NCBI GenBank assembly: GCA_025677815.1
Contig: JAIXMP010000012.1
Location: forward strand, 930,001 to 994,000
Source: Phascolomyces articulosus
Taxonomy: Eukaryota > Mucoromycota > Mucoromycetes > Mucorales > Lichtheimiaceae
Direction: 5' to 3'
DNA: 64,000 nucleotides
Part shown: piece after piece, positions 1 to 12,439 of the stretch
Numbering within the stretch: the stretch's first letter is position 1
How the letters are laid out: each line of letters starts with the position of its first letter
Notes under the pieces: generated by a model
Told to the model about the DNA's origin: nothing
Databases searched by the model: none
The model's input: the letters and a program-made list of their open reading frames with translations, nothing else
Translations under genes and position numbers: made by a program

Positions 1-290
1 GTTTGTTAGGGTATCCTCCAGAATATGGTCCATGCCTTTGCTGTATCGAATTCATTTGTTTTGATGATTATCGTCATATTTTCTTCTACTATGGCCTCTA
101 CCTTTGGCTTCAACCATTTAAATAAATCGGCTGATAAACTCTGTGGTATGGCCCCTTTCACTTCTGAGACAAGGTGTTTTCAAATATATTGTTAACGTGT
201 TGAATCACATCATTGCTAATCCGTGGTGCAACAGGTGTCATTAAAAAAGAAGGCTGTTGGTACGTCAGATTGGGTAAGGAAAAGATGGAC
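1..290 (-). pseudogene. Possible 3' coding remnant at window edge
   Basis: On the minus strand about 170 bases (roughly 176 down to 6) read open and end in TAA, with a protein-like composition including the stretch WLKPKVEAIVEENMT. A second protein-like stretch (PRISNDVIQHVNNIFENT) lies just upstream in another frame. This could be the last exon of a gene running in from the right, joined by a short intron, or a decayed fragment. I do not recognise the family. No start codon is visible nearby. What is seen is only coding-like composition; function is not inferred. Confidence 0.3.
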
Positions 291-3200
291 TGTGTGATCA
301 AGGAAAAAACACTTACTTGATCAGTATAACATGTATTTTATCCAGTTTTCCAAATAATAGTCTTTGTGCCGCTATGAATACAGTAATGAGAAAGAGAATT
401 TTATGTTGAATGTTATAAAACGTGTCGCTGTGTCTCGTTTGTATGTTTCTTATAATTCTAAATCAAATGATAAGTTTTGATTATTCTCATAACACTCAAC
501 GGTTTGGTTCGTCATTGTAAGAATATACAACAATATCCTCTATCAATAAATGATCCTTGGTTTGATTACCATTTTTCCGATACAATAAGCTAAGCTATAT
601 ATAAAGCAACAGAAAAACAGAAGTGCACAGAAATACAGTACAACGTTTCAATCTTTTTATAATATCATCCTAACTTACGAAAGTTTTCACTGGGAAAATA
701 ACTATAATAGATTACCCTCCTCTGTTCATTCAATAAAAAGCATCATACGTCTAATGATACTTGCTTGGTTTATCCATATTATGATGTCTTTTTTTTTTCG
801 CATAATCGATATAAAAAAGTAAGATCTCGAGATGGTACTTTAAAGAAACTCTTAAAAACGATCGATGCTCATTAAACTTGAATAATAATCTGCAACCATC
901 CTCCATAGTTTATAAATGTTTTGTCTATGATATTACTGCGCACACACATACACAGGATAAGATTATAATGTCAGATTTTTTAACATCTTCTTGCTCTTCG
1001 GTCGACAGGAAATTGTGGAACTTCCTATACACGGAAAACTAATCCTCAGCTTATTTATGTTGCTTATTATACCTTTTTTCGTTTCCTCCGCCATCAATTG
1101 AACTGATGATGCGTAGTATTTGCATTCACTTGATAATATTATTAGTTTATAAACATAGAGTAGAATGGTATGTTCATTGTTATTGTTTTTTCTACACAAA
1201 CAAATAGATGAAAATGATGAATAATAAACTCAATAAATTTATCCCGATCCATTTTATTACATTAACACATTTTCAGCAACAATTACCAAAATAATAATGA
1301 CGGGGTCATGAGACAAATAGTTGACTTTAGTTGCTATAAACAAACATTTCTTTATGGTACACATACAATCATGCGAGTTAAACAAACAATATTTTTTTTA
1401 ATCATGATACCAGTACAATCATGATATGTTTTAAAAGAAGTTTTTTTTTTTTTTTTAAAAAAAAAAAAGTGAATGATCATACATCGTCGCTTAGAGAAGT
1501 CATATAGGCATTTCCTTTGACTCACACCTCCGAATGTCCGGACGACCAAGTTATTCTGGACCCATTTCAAGAAGAAGAGAAGACAAGGAAATGTAATATA
1601 AAAATAATCACGTAAAAAGTTGATGATGATTCTATGTTTATTTGTTTGATAGATTGGCAATCAGAGAGAGTATATTTATTTTTTCCTTGGTTTCTTTTTT
1701 AGCGGGCAGCAAACAGACCATAAAAATTTATTAGTTAGAATGAGTCATTCCAGCGTATCACGTTGTTCAACAATAGGTGCACTTTAAGATTCGAAAACCT
1801 GTCACTTATCAAATTTGTCTTTTTTTACTCTTTTTTTTTTATATGAACACGTTTTCCATTAAAAGATGAAAACAAAAACAATATATATATGGAATGACGT
1901 TATTATGATCATTGATATAATTCTACTACTATATTTCAATTCTTGGTAGTAAATTCTTATTATTATAATCATAGTTATACCAAGTCAGTGAAACTTCATA
2001 TGTTTAGTCTCAATTAACTAGAATTTGTTTATTTCCCTTTCAAAATTCTTTTTATGAAGAACATGGTCTTCTTGTATTAGATGAACCATTTAAAAAAAGT
2101 ACAATCGGGAAAATCATTCCCCATTTTTTTTTTTACATCTTCTATCTTTTGACCTAGAATAGTATTACAATGATCTTATCCATCATCTGGAGAACAACCA
2201 GATATAGAAAAAAACAAAAGGAGGAGCCAACCAAAAGTGAAACTAAACCTTATAATTCTATGCATCAATTTCCACTTCACCAATTGAATTCTTTTTAGAA
2301 ACTACTTTTAAAATCATAAATATAAAATTATTACTTGAATTGAGTTGTACGAATTGGAAACGTGTATATGATGTGTACGCTGTGATATGACCCTGTGATC
2401 AAGGAAACACACACACACGGTTTCAAAATCCACGAAAAGAGGTGGAAAAGGACTAATTTGTAATATTTAGAGATTTTCTTCCGCACGGTGCATTTGCAGT
2501 ATAAGGAAAATGGTTGCTATATGTTTGTTTTTACTGGTAATCATTTTTTTATATTATGATTACAAGTACTCTGTATATACAATCAGCATGCATAATATTC
2601 TGTAAAAAATAGATAGTATAATTTATGCATCATTGATTGACAGCTCATCATTTTTTTATATTATTGTTTCATGTTGAGAATCATTAAATTACTATGAGTA
2701 ATGATGATGGTTGATTGTTATAAAATGATTGGCAGCGATCCATGATAAACAATCATTTGAAAAGATAGGATCATCCACAATCGATTTGTGGCGTATAATA
2801 AAATAACTCCTAATTATAATTTTTTTAATTCATCTTATTTTTTTTTTCCTTTTTCTTCATGAACTATGATTAGTAAGAATTACCGTGCGAGAAATTTCAA
2901 CTTAACCTCTTTTAACATTATTTTCGTCTTGGTATGTTGTTGATGATTCTCTGTTTCTTTTCCCGGGTCTCGGCCTTGTACTGTAATTCGGTAGATGCGG
3001 GTCAAAACGAAAAGAAACATTTTGTGATCATATGATTTTCCATACCAAAAACATGACTATTTAATACTAATGCGAATAAAGAAATAAACACTGATTGAAA
3101 CATTAAATGGAAATTAAATGAGTATCCATAATTAATAGCATATCATTCAATGATAGTTTTACTAATAATCCTTATCGAATGATAGAAACTTATTCAATTG

Positions 3201-3960
3201 TCATTGAAAACCAAATCATTTCTGTCATCGTTGTCATTTGACACTAGTAAAAAAAACATTAAATTTAATAAGGAAATCTTTTTAAAGTTTCCTGATAGGC
3301 AATAAGTAGAGGCATGAATGAAAGGAAACATGAAATAAAAAAAATGACGATTAAGATCCGTTTGGTGACACAAAAGAACAGCGGATCAGTTTTACCATAT
3401 TATATTTTTTAGTAACCCAGCGTAGCGTGAATGAGCAGTTATTTAGTTGTTGTAATGATGATGGATGGATGATGGATGTTAATTATATGTTCTGAGCATC
3501 GTGGAAGGGTCCAAAGGAATGGAGCTGAATATCCAAAAAAGTTAAGTTTTAAAAGAAGAGCGCGGTCTCTAAAACCGAGCACACGCACCCAAAAAATGAC
3601 AACTCTTTACTCAACTTGCCAAAAGATCAAATCGCTTACATCGTCATATACAAAATATGAAGATGGACATCCGCGAGTCATGATTGGATAATCATCGTGA
3701 GAAATTTTAACCCAATGAGGAAACTCATATCCTAATTAAGGGAGGCTTTTTCTTTTTTAAAACCCTTTATTTTTGGTGGCAAGAGTCATTCGTTTTTTTT
3801 TTCTTCTCTTCTTCTCTTCTTTTTGTTCATTTGTATGTGCCTTATTCTTACTTTATTCATATTAGCGAAAAAATAAACGATACCGAAAAAACGAATCAAC
3901 AATAACAACAATAACAAAATTCTATTCAACATTCTTTTCCTTTTCACCACGTTTCAATAC
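291..3960. other. Intergenic, AT-rich, no supported gene
   Basis: No open frame here is convincing: the longest are short, low-complexity and lack splice partners. The stretch holds many A and T runs, including a palindromic T16-A12 block at 1441-1468, and a short CA run near 2408. The last 200 bases before 4015 are pyrimidine-rich (TTCTTCTCTTCTTCTC near 3800), as expected for the promoter and 5' leader of the bHLH gene that follows. Confidence 0.6.
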
Positions 3961-4014
3961 AAAACAATTTGTCCAAGATTACGTCGATTGTTCGAGGGCT
4001 AAGGCACTTTTACA

Positions 4015-7000
4015 ATGAGACAGGAATTTCAAGGTGGTTTTCATCAATCCGTGTATCCACTTGCAACTGCTGTTCCGTCGTCGTCATCGCCATCACCTAT
4101 GCCAACGTCTTCTACAATGACAACGCCGTCCTTGGCTCATCAGCAATTGTCGAATAGTCATAGTGGAGATCCAATGGAAGAATGCATTGACTCATCTCAA
4201 CAAATGCAAAGAAAGGAAAAAGTGTTGGAAAGCGATGAATATGATGATGAATATGATACAAGTGGTGATGATCAATCAGATCCCTCTTTATCATCACCAA
4301 GACGACAGCAATTACAACAACAATCACCAGGAACGGCATCTACTTCTTCCTTTTCTACTGCAACTACATCTACAGGAGCAGTGACCATGACTTCACCAAC
4401 AACTGTTCCTCCTCAAGCAATGTTTTTGAATTTTACATCCGATTTAGAACCTCATGTCAATATGAAAGCATCCAATAAACCCAAAAAAGCACCTGCTTTT
4501 AAATTGAATGGCGTTAACCTGTTAAACCGGTAGGATTAAAGAACATATTCTATAGAACATTTCTGTATATATCTCATGGACCTATTTTATATACTCATCC
4601 TTTGTCAACGAAATATATAGAAAAAACGTGGATAGTAAAACAGCCATTGAAAGAATTCAACGACGACGCGAAAACCATAACCACGTTGAACGAAGACGAC
4701 GAGACAATATTAACAATACTATATTTGAATTATCTCGTATTGTACCTAATGCAGTTCAACCAGGACAAAAGCTCAATAAGGGTAAAGTCCTTAAAATGGC
4801 ACTGGATCATATTCTTGTAAGATTTTGAATTCATTTTATCATGATACCTCTCTTTTACATGTTGATAAAATAGGACCCTTATTTTCAATATGTATCATTT
4901 ATGTAATATTTGTCATTCTTTTCACTCTTTTTTATGTTTCAAAAGGAATTACAGCGGGAAAATGAAATACTCAAAGAACGGCGGGTCCAACCAAATGAGG
5001 ACCGAACACCCGGCAATTTGACACTTTCGGAAAGATTTACCAAGCACGGTGATTCAATTCCACAAAGCGGCGGCTGTGAAACAACAAAAACAACGATTCA
5101 ACATGCGTTGTCATCGACGTCCATTTCTACTTCTTCTCATACCACCACTACAACTGCCACAACAGCAAGCCATTCTGCCGCTGAGTTGATGATTATGAAT
5201 AGTTTTCATTCTAATCATAGTAGTTCGGGAATAATCCCTCAACATCGCCGTAGCAATAGTAGTATTCATCACCAATTATCCAGTCACGTTCTTCCATCGG
5301 CACCTAATTCGCCAGTAGAATCTAATAATAATACTAACACTAATAATAATAATAATACCATGCATATCAGTCCACAACCACATTCACTTCAACAACATTC
5401 GTTATCCTTACCTAACTCACCATTGACAGGACCTATTCCTAATATGACATTACCACCATTACATGTTTCTACTATGTCTTTTTCAACAAGTATTCCAACA
5501 TATCATCATCAACAGCATCATCCCATATTGCATCCTCCACCTACCACACATCATCATTCTATTCATAATCATCAGCATCATTCAATATTACCTATGGGAA
5601 TACGTCATCAAACGACGCATGAATCCAATATCAATAATAATAGCAGCAACACAATTTCATCTTCCTCATCCTCATCCTCTAACACTAATGTCTTACCGCC
5701 ATTACAATATGAAAAATTATATCATGGCACGTGTAAATTTTAATGGACAACCTTTTGCATTTACATCAATTTTGCATTTTTTTTGTTTTTGTTTGTTTCG
5801 CTACTTATGCTTTTTATGTATGTTTTTATGCATTTCTATGGATTTTTTTTCTTATTTATATTACTGGTTTTTTTCAAATTGTTTGCACCAAGCAGAATTT
5901 AATTTTGCGTCAATGAGAATAAATTTTGCGTTTCCATATTAAAGATTTAGCGTTGCCTACGGAACAAATTTGCGCTAGTGATTTTGCGTTTCTAGCTTTG
6001 CGTTTTTATTTTTGCATCAATATTTCACTTTTAATGTAACATCAGCGTTTATTTTATTCAAAAAAAAGTACTACGAATTGTTACAATACTTTTTTTTAGA
6101 GGTAGGCATTAAAAACGACTTTTTTGCATTAATTGATCCATCCAACACAGTCATCCTCAGTTACTCGTTTAACAGGTTCAGTTATTCTCGGGATCAGTAT
6201 ATCATTCTCACTTAACTTGCATCTTCAAACACCTGTCATGTTAATAACACTAAGATTAATAACAATAATGCTGGCCAAACACCATACTTACTTAGCTTTA
6301 CCTTCGACAGAACTGTTCTATTGACTGAATTGAGAAAGGGAAAATAGGGAGCCAGGTAAGTGTATTTGTAACGATGCTGTTCCACAAGGCAAGCAATTGA
6401 CTGCATTACATGAATGGGCGCGTTGCCTACCACTAAACGTCCTTTCATATTATTGTCATCAAGAGTATCCATAATCTTGTTGATAAACGATAAAATGCTC
6501 TGCACGTGTTCCAATTCGGGGATTCAACCCATCATTTAGTATGATGGTCTATTTCGATTTCAGATACTACGAAAAAAATAATCAGGCTAGCCAGGCTCTG
6601 GTCGTTTTTTCCTTTTTCCTTTGTGGCAAAAACGTGCATCGTCCAATGCAGCTAGACCGATAAAAAGGCGACAAACGACTTTAGGGTTCTGAAGGACTTG
6701 AAAGGATCTCCTACTAGTCAGCTGTACTCAACTTTGATTACGCTTTACAGCTATCCTTGCTGCGAAAAATGCCTTAGTTAGGTGGTAGTGGCATTCTTGA
6801 TGTTACTGTTGCCTAATTATTGGTAGCGGTCGAGTTGTGAGATGCCAATGAAAGATGTTCAGTTAGACCGATAAAAAGGCGACAAACGACTTTAGGGTTC
6901 TGAAGGACTTGAAAGGATCTCCTATTAGTCGACTGTACTCAACTTTGATTACGCTTTACAGCTGTCCTTGCTGCGAAAAATGCCTTAGTTAGGTGGTAGT

Positions 7001-7288
7001 GGCATTCTTGATGTTACTGTTGCCTAATTATTGGTAGCGGTCGAGTTGAAATTGCTTTCATTTTATTTTTGCCTTTTATGTTAAGTAAACAATACGAAAG
7101 GGAAGTTGTATTTATCAAGCTATATTTTTATTATTTTTTAATATTATTATCCATCACTAATAAAATTGTAAATATTTCTTGTTTTTAGATCGACAAACTA
7201 TAGAACAAAGTCAATGAGATGGAGATGGAAGGATGATGAATATAAACGAACTACTACTTGTTACAATTGTTCTGCTTGGGTACAATAA
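4015..7288 (+). CDS. bHLH-zipper transcription factor, class B
   Basis: Predicted exons are 4015-4529, 4621-4816, 4946-5730 and 7189-7288, giving 531 residues with all junctions in frame. The N-terminus is rich in Ser, Thr, Pro and Gln. The DNA-binding basic region spans about residues 183-199 and contains HNHVERRRRD, with the His-Glu-Arg spacing typical of factors that bind CACGTG E-boxes (USF, TFE, Cbf1 type). The helix-loop-helix ends near residue 237 and runs into a short zipper (ELQRENEILKER). The rest is disordered, rich in His, Asn, Ser and Thr. The last exon is inferred: its acceptor follows a good CTAAT branch site and a T-rich tract, and 33 codons read open to TAA (ending TTTCYNCSAWVQ). 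Without that splice the protein would stop at 5743. The last intron (5731-7188) is about ten times longer than the others because it carries repeats. Likely a nuclear dimeric regulator; its targets are unknown. Confidence 0.82.
5853..6528 (-). mobile_element. Truncated DDE transposon, left inverted copy
   Basis: This stretch is the reverse complement of 11279-11952 with very few differences. It holds the 3' third of a transposase frame (6236-6514, minus) and the A/T-rich tail with repeated TTTTGCGTTT-type motifs. The frame ends of homology are sharp: at 6528 the two copies stop matching. The transposase fragment has the shape of the C-terminal part of IS630/Tc1-like DDE enzymes (NAPIH followed by a YLPPYSPFLNP-like block, here YLAPYFPFLN). 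It lies wholly inside the last intron of the bHLH gene, in antisense orientation. It cannot encode an active enzyme. Confidence 0.8.
6653..7048. repeat. Two direct copies of a 185-bp unit
   Basis: Positions 6653-6837 and 6864-7048 match over about 185 bases with only a handful of substitutions (for example ACTAGTCAGCTG against ATTAGTCGACTG). The period is 211 bases with a 26-base unique spacer. The unit has higher GC and complexity than its surroundings, contains no long open frame, and sits inside the last intron of the bHLH gene right after the transposon fragment. It could be a duplicated piece of another mobile element or a small non-coding gene; nothing in it is diagnostic. Confidence 0.85.
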
Positions 7289-7898
7289 ATAGAGTGGATA
7301 TTATTTTTTTATGTCGATGCATGTGTGTGTGTGTTTGTGGTTTTGGCAGGGGGTTGTCATTATAATCGTTGCTTAAAAATAAATGGGTTGTAAGAAATAA
7401 AAAATGTTAAAACTAGTATATTTTTTTTGCTTGGATTGGTTTTCTCGTTGATCCCGTATGAGCCAGAAAGAACAAGTGTTGCTTGTTAAGAAAGAAACAA
7501 CTTTGCATATTATGTTATTTTTTGTCGTACCTTGTGAAAGTGTATATTATAGCAACACTACACTAAGTATTCCACGTTTTGTATTGTTTGTTTAATGTAT
7601 AAGTATTACAAGCCATTCAAAAATATGCCAACTGGCAACAATAAAAAGCATTGCCAAAGCCAAATAAAAAAAAAACTTTTGTTATAATCCTTCTAGACTA
7701 CAGTAAAAAAAAACACTTTTTTGTATCTGTTGGCAGTATTAGAGTGCTTCACATTACACTCTTTATTGGTGCTTGTTCTTTTTTCTCACCCCGCTTTTAT
7801 GTGTGGACCTTGCATAATAAACCTCGCTCTAGAAAAAAAAAACGTCCTCTTTTTTTCACTACTACTCATTCACCCAATGTTTTTCTTATTTTATTATA

Positions 7899-10343
7899 AT
7901 GGAACCTGGCTTCAAGGAAGATAAATTTGATTTTGGGGTGCATGTATTAAAGCGACGAAACTTTTTTAACGATCGAGCTGTAAAAGAATGGGTGTTCACA
8001 GAATATTACTCTCATTATGTTGATGTTCTAGGCGATAGCTTATTGAAAACAGTAATAGCAAATTACAAAAACGACATACAGTGGCTTAAATCGATGAAAC
8101 AACTTCCGAACTCTGTTAAAAACTACTTAGGGATGATTCTTCAAGAAATCAGTGTATGCTTACTTCTACTTTTATCATTATTATTATTTCAAAAGCACAT
8201 TTTATATTAACCAAATTGAAAACCACAACGTTAGAATCTTTCCTTACGCGATATTCAAGATTCAATAGACAAAAAAAAGGTTTCACAAAGACCAGGAATT
8301 GCTATTAATGCACCGATTTATTCTACTGTCACCACAATTGGCTCAAATAATACAGAAGTAACTTTTAAGAACGATGAATCCAGGTAAATAATAGAAAGAA
8401 TAAGGTTTGGTGTTAAATGATAAGAAAAGTAGTGTTTTTGTTCATTTTTTCCCTCGAATTTTGTTATAGCAATGATCCTAACAATATAAAAAGACGTCAT
8501 GAAGATGGACAAATGGATCCAACCAACAAGAAACAAAAGACAACAACAGATGAAAATGTATGTTATTTTTTGGATACTAAAACAAAACAAAAACGATATG
8601 TATGTTGCAAAACAACTTACCCTTTGTCTCTCTTTCATTTTATTTCTAGGCACATCCTGAAAATGATGATGATGATAAAGATGAGCAATATGATGAACTT
8701 AGTGATGGTAGTGCTTCTTCTATCGATTCAACCATGGAGCGCGAAGTGGAATGGTCATTTTGGGACAGCTGTAGGGATATTTTAATGTCTGCAGAAATGA
8801 ATCTCGAAATTAATCAATTCAGGTAATTATTGTTATACTCGATGGCTTATTATTTGAGATGATGATTAATATTATTCGACTCACACGTATCATACTATGT
8901 ATATTAGTCCTCACAAGCATGGCGTGATTGTTTGTGGTGACAAGCTACTTCAAACTGAAGAAAATGCTATTGATCCAGCTGTGTATACCTTGGTTGTGAA
9001 ACACATGAATAGTGGCAACGATTTTTCAATAGATCGTAGTGTGACATTTGCTGAAGTAGAGGAGTATTTCACGGCAGTCTTTGGTGCAGTAAGTTTTTTG
9101 AAACAAGTAGGGGATATTATCACATTGCAATGGACTTATTTATTCTTACCACTTTTAATATTACTTTATAATGTATATAGGAAAAAAGTAACATGGTTGA
9201 TTGTGCACGAAATCCCGTTCCTGCCACTGATCCAAAAAAAAGAAATTTCATTGCCGATATGACTTTGTCAATGTATGTATGGTATTCATTTAGGTATTTC
9301 TTATATTATTATTATTATTATTATTATTTTGATCAAAATGCTCATTATTCCTTCTCCTTTCTCCTTTCTTCTTCTTCTTCTTATAGTTTCCGAGACATTT
9401 ATGATAGTGAAAGTAATCTCAAGCATTCCGAAAGCATGGTCAATTCCACTTGTCTCCATCCCGCCATACGTTTCGCATGCCAAGCTGTTACTAAAGGCAA
9501 ATTGTTGTTCTATCCGGGAGAAGAACGTTTGAACGCTATGAACATGGTTTTGGGAGATGATACAGTGATTTATCGTGGTGACGCCATCGTACGAATGAGA
9601 GGTGCATTAGAGTTAGAAGTGTTACTTCTTGAAACTTCTAATGCACTTGGTGCTTGTACCGAATCGAAAAAGGCATTTGACTTTTATAAAGCTTTATATG
9701 GCGGTGTGGCAATGTTAAAGTCGATCGCAAATCAGTTCAAATATGGTGATATAAAACTGTTCAAACGAATCAAAGTGTATTTTCTTCATGCTTCGAGTAA
9801 GTTTTTTTTTTTTTTTTACCGTCTAATTATTGTCTATATATGTCTCACTCTATAATGATTATTGACATTTTGTTCTTGTGATTTTGAAGAAGAGGAAGTC
9901 AGATTGTGGAGTGTACAATATGTATCGAGACATATTTATGTTGTTTGTCGTGAAGATACAGCTAAAATGCCTTATGATTATAATGATCTTCCTTCTGATA
10001 TTACTTACTTCATTCACTTTTTCTGGGTATTGAAGGTAAATATTTGATTGTTTTTATTTTTATTATTATTATCATTATTATTATAATTATAATTTTTTTT
10101 AATTTTTTTTTCGCTTTGTTGTGGTTGCTGACAAGGTTTTATTATTTACAGCTTCGTTTAGAGAACACCATTAGTTCTATTGAATCTTTAATTACCGATC
10201 ATGAAAAAAAGAAGAAAAATGACATATATGGTACCTTATCAGCGTCAGAAAATCTGGAAATCATTGTAGAACCGATACCAATCCGATTGACAGAACGAGT
10301 TCACATCAACAAAGTTCCAAACCATCCAGATTCATTTAGCTAA
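7899..10343 (+). CDS. Nine-exon protein of unknown function
   Basis: Exons 7899-8153, 8235-8383, 8470-8557, 8650-8822, 8908-9088, 9181-9272, 9387-9796, 9890-10035 and 10152-10343 join in frame to 561 residues. I do not recognise a named family. After a charged N-terminal domain there is a bipartite basic stretch near residues 141-157 (KRRHEDG...NKKQK) that could be a nuclear localisation signal, then an acidic run (ENDDDDKDEQYDE). The C-terminal third has alternating strands and helices around a hydrophobic LEVLLLETS segment followed by KKAFDFYK, then VYFLHAS and YVVCRED. This order (hydrophobic strand ending in an acidic residue, Lys-rich helix, further strands) resembles the PD-(D/E)XK-like hypothetical proteins abundant in Mucorales, but that is inference from pattern only. 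All splice sites are GT-AG and frames are intact, so it looks like a live gene. It is enclosed by the long inverted transposon copies. Confidence 0.75.
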
Positions 10344-10654
10344 AAGTGATCAACCTATATTAATCATCAGTATATATATATATATATATACTACAGCAAT
10401 TATCAACAACAACCACAACAACAATGGCACATACCAATAATTTGCAGAGAGACGAAGGGGAACACATAAAAAAAAGATATTAAATAATTTCAACTGACAA
10501 TCATAAAAATACTCCACATTGAATGATTGTATATATATGCATAATTATAACTTGGTGTACTTTTTTTTCTTTTGTTTCTTATTTGTATCATTTTATTGTT
10601 ACTAAAAAAATAAGCTGGCTATGTAATTCAGATGAACTCGTTTATACACTGGTT
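10344..10654. other. 3' flank of the nine-exon gene
   Basis: No coding sequence is seen. It contains an AT dinucleotide run near 10374-10390, a second short ATAT run near 10530, and A/T runs consistent with a 3' untranslated region and polyadenylation zone. Confidence 0.5.
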
Positions 10655-11952
10655 TTTTTTTGCGTTTGCGTTCCTATCTTTTGCGTTTTTGTTTTTTAAT
10701 GCTTTTCTTAGCTATTTTAATGATTGGTTTTTTTTAAAAAAAAATATGGCTTATGTAATTTATGAAACAGCCCGTCCACTCATTTTAATTAATTAATACA
10801 CTGCATTACTCATCGACTACTATGACAAAAGCGTGGATGCAGTACTCTTTGGAGTATGAGATGCGTTATCCGAGAAATCCTATGGGCATCCCAATAACTC
10901 TAGACCAGCTTCATAAACATCTTGTCGACAAAAGCTCACTTGGCCTTGAAGAAACTGGGAAAAGTTATCAATGGCTAGGATGACTGAAATGACACTGGAT
11001 AAACGCGCAAATTTGATCAATCAATGGAACAGCGATCCTGAATTTTATTTAGATAATCATTGTGTTCTTATCAATAGCTTTAGCCTCCATATACACCGTA
11101 ATTTTGGTCGATCCAAAGGTGAGGAGGTCTTGCTCGAGCTGTAATTCCTTCGCAATGTGGTATATCCATTACTAATCTCGGTGCTATCTGCAAGCTTGGT
11201 GTTATTAATGCATTGCTTATAAAAACCACTTACTGTATAAAGCAGTAAGAAACGAAAGCGAAATGTTGGGTTCTACAGTGTTGAATGCCCGAATTGGAAC
11301 ACGTGCAGAGCATTTTATCGTTTATCAACAAGATTATGGATACTCTTGATGACAATAATATGAAAGGACGTTTAGTGGTAGGCAACGCGCCCATTCATGT
11401 AATGCAGTCAATTGCTTGCCTTGTGGAACAGCATCGTTACAAATACACTTACCTGGCTCCCTATTTTCCCTTTCTCAATTCAGTCAATAGAACAGTTCTG
11501 TCGAAGGTAAAGCTAAGTAAGTATGGTGTTTGGCCAGCATTATTGTTATTAATCTTAGTGTTATTAACATGACAGGTGTTTGAAGATGCAAGTTAAGTGA
11601 GAATGATATACTGATCCCGAGAATAACTGAACCTGTTAAACGAGTAACTGAGGATGACTGTGTTGGATGGATCAATTAATGCAAAAAAGTCGTTTTTAAT
11701 GCCTACCTCTAAAAAAAAGTATTGTAACAATTCGTAGTACTTTTTTTTGAATAAAATAAACGCTGATGTTACATTAAAAGTGAAATATTGATGCAAAAAT
11801 AAAAACGCAAAGCTAGAAACGCAAAATCACTAGCGCAAATTTGTTCCGTAGGCAACGCTAAATCTTTAATATGGAAACGCAAAATTTATTCTCATTGACG
11901 CAAAATTAAAATTCTGCTCGGCGCAAACAATTTGAAAAAAACCAATATTATA
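10655..11952 (+). mobile_element. Decayed IS630/Tc1-like DDE transposon, right copy
   Basis: A fuller copy of the same element. Both ends carry clusters of TTTGCGTTT-type motifs in opposite orientation (near 10660-10690, and near 11805-11885 as AAACGCAAA), which look like terminal or subterminal repeats. The 3' 674 bases (11279-11952) are the inverted partner of 5853-6528. The exact 5' boundary is uncertain; target-site duplications were not identified. Confidence 0.65.
10822..11572 (+). pseudogene. DDE transposase relic
   Basis: From an ATG at 10822 the frame reads MTKAWMQYSLEYEMRYPRNP and continues with family-like blocks in shifting frames: a segment CVLINSFSLHIHRN where active relatives have an IDE...FNLHxxRN-type block, then, after stops and frameshifts, the block at 11285-11572 with VVGNAPIH and YLAPYFPFLN. 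In active IS630/Tc1-like transposases these positions carry the catalytic triad: Asp in the first block, Asp before NAPIH, and Glu after PFLNP. Here they read Asn, Gly and Asn. All three acidic residues are therefore lost, and the frame is broken, so this is a dead copy. The same Gly and Asn changes are present in the left copy, so the two copies share an already inactive ancestor. Confidence 0.7.
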
Positions 11953-12439
11953 ATTTTTTTCAACATAATGATATGATACGTATGATATGCTGGTATTATT
12001 ATCATATATATTATTTGATAGCCCAAACAATGAAGTACATTGTCTATCTGTTTTTTTTTGCTTATGTTATTTGTTTTTTAGCGTTTTTTATTATAAACAA
12101 AATGCAGATCATTCTATATAATAACGAGTAATATGGTAAAAGAAAGAAAAAGAAAAATGAAATAAAAAAGGTATGTGTACAACGAAATTCAAAGTGCGCG
12201 TGCGTGATGAGGGTAGAATGAGTGAGTGTGAGTGAGAAATAGTTAAACATTGCTGGTTTTTTGATCTTTTTTTGCGTAACAAAAGATGAAAAGACGTTAA
12301 AAGATGGGGGGATGGGAACAAGTTACAAAAGAGTATGGATAACAAGAAAATTATAATAAAAATAGGGAGGAAAAAGAAATAGATAGATAAAGGGGTAGTG
12401 TGATATGTTGTGAATATTTTGTGTGGTGATATGATATCT
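11953..12439. other. Intergenic between transposon and glycosyltransferase
   Basis: AT-rich, with no supported gene. The minus-strand open frames here are low-complexity. The stretch probably includes the 3' untranslated region of the minus-strand glycosyltransferase gene that ends at 12440. Confidence 0.5.

Noticed and set aside
5853..11952. Single composite transposon carrying the nine-exon gene as cargo
   Set aside because: The inner segment also contains the last exon of the bHLH gene in correct frame and order, so one insertion event of the whole block does not fit; independent insertions or recombination are more likely.
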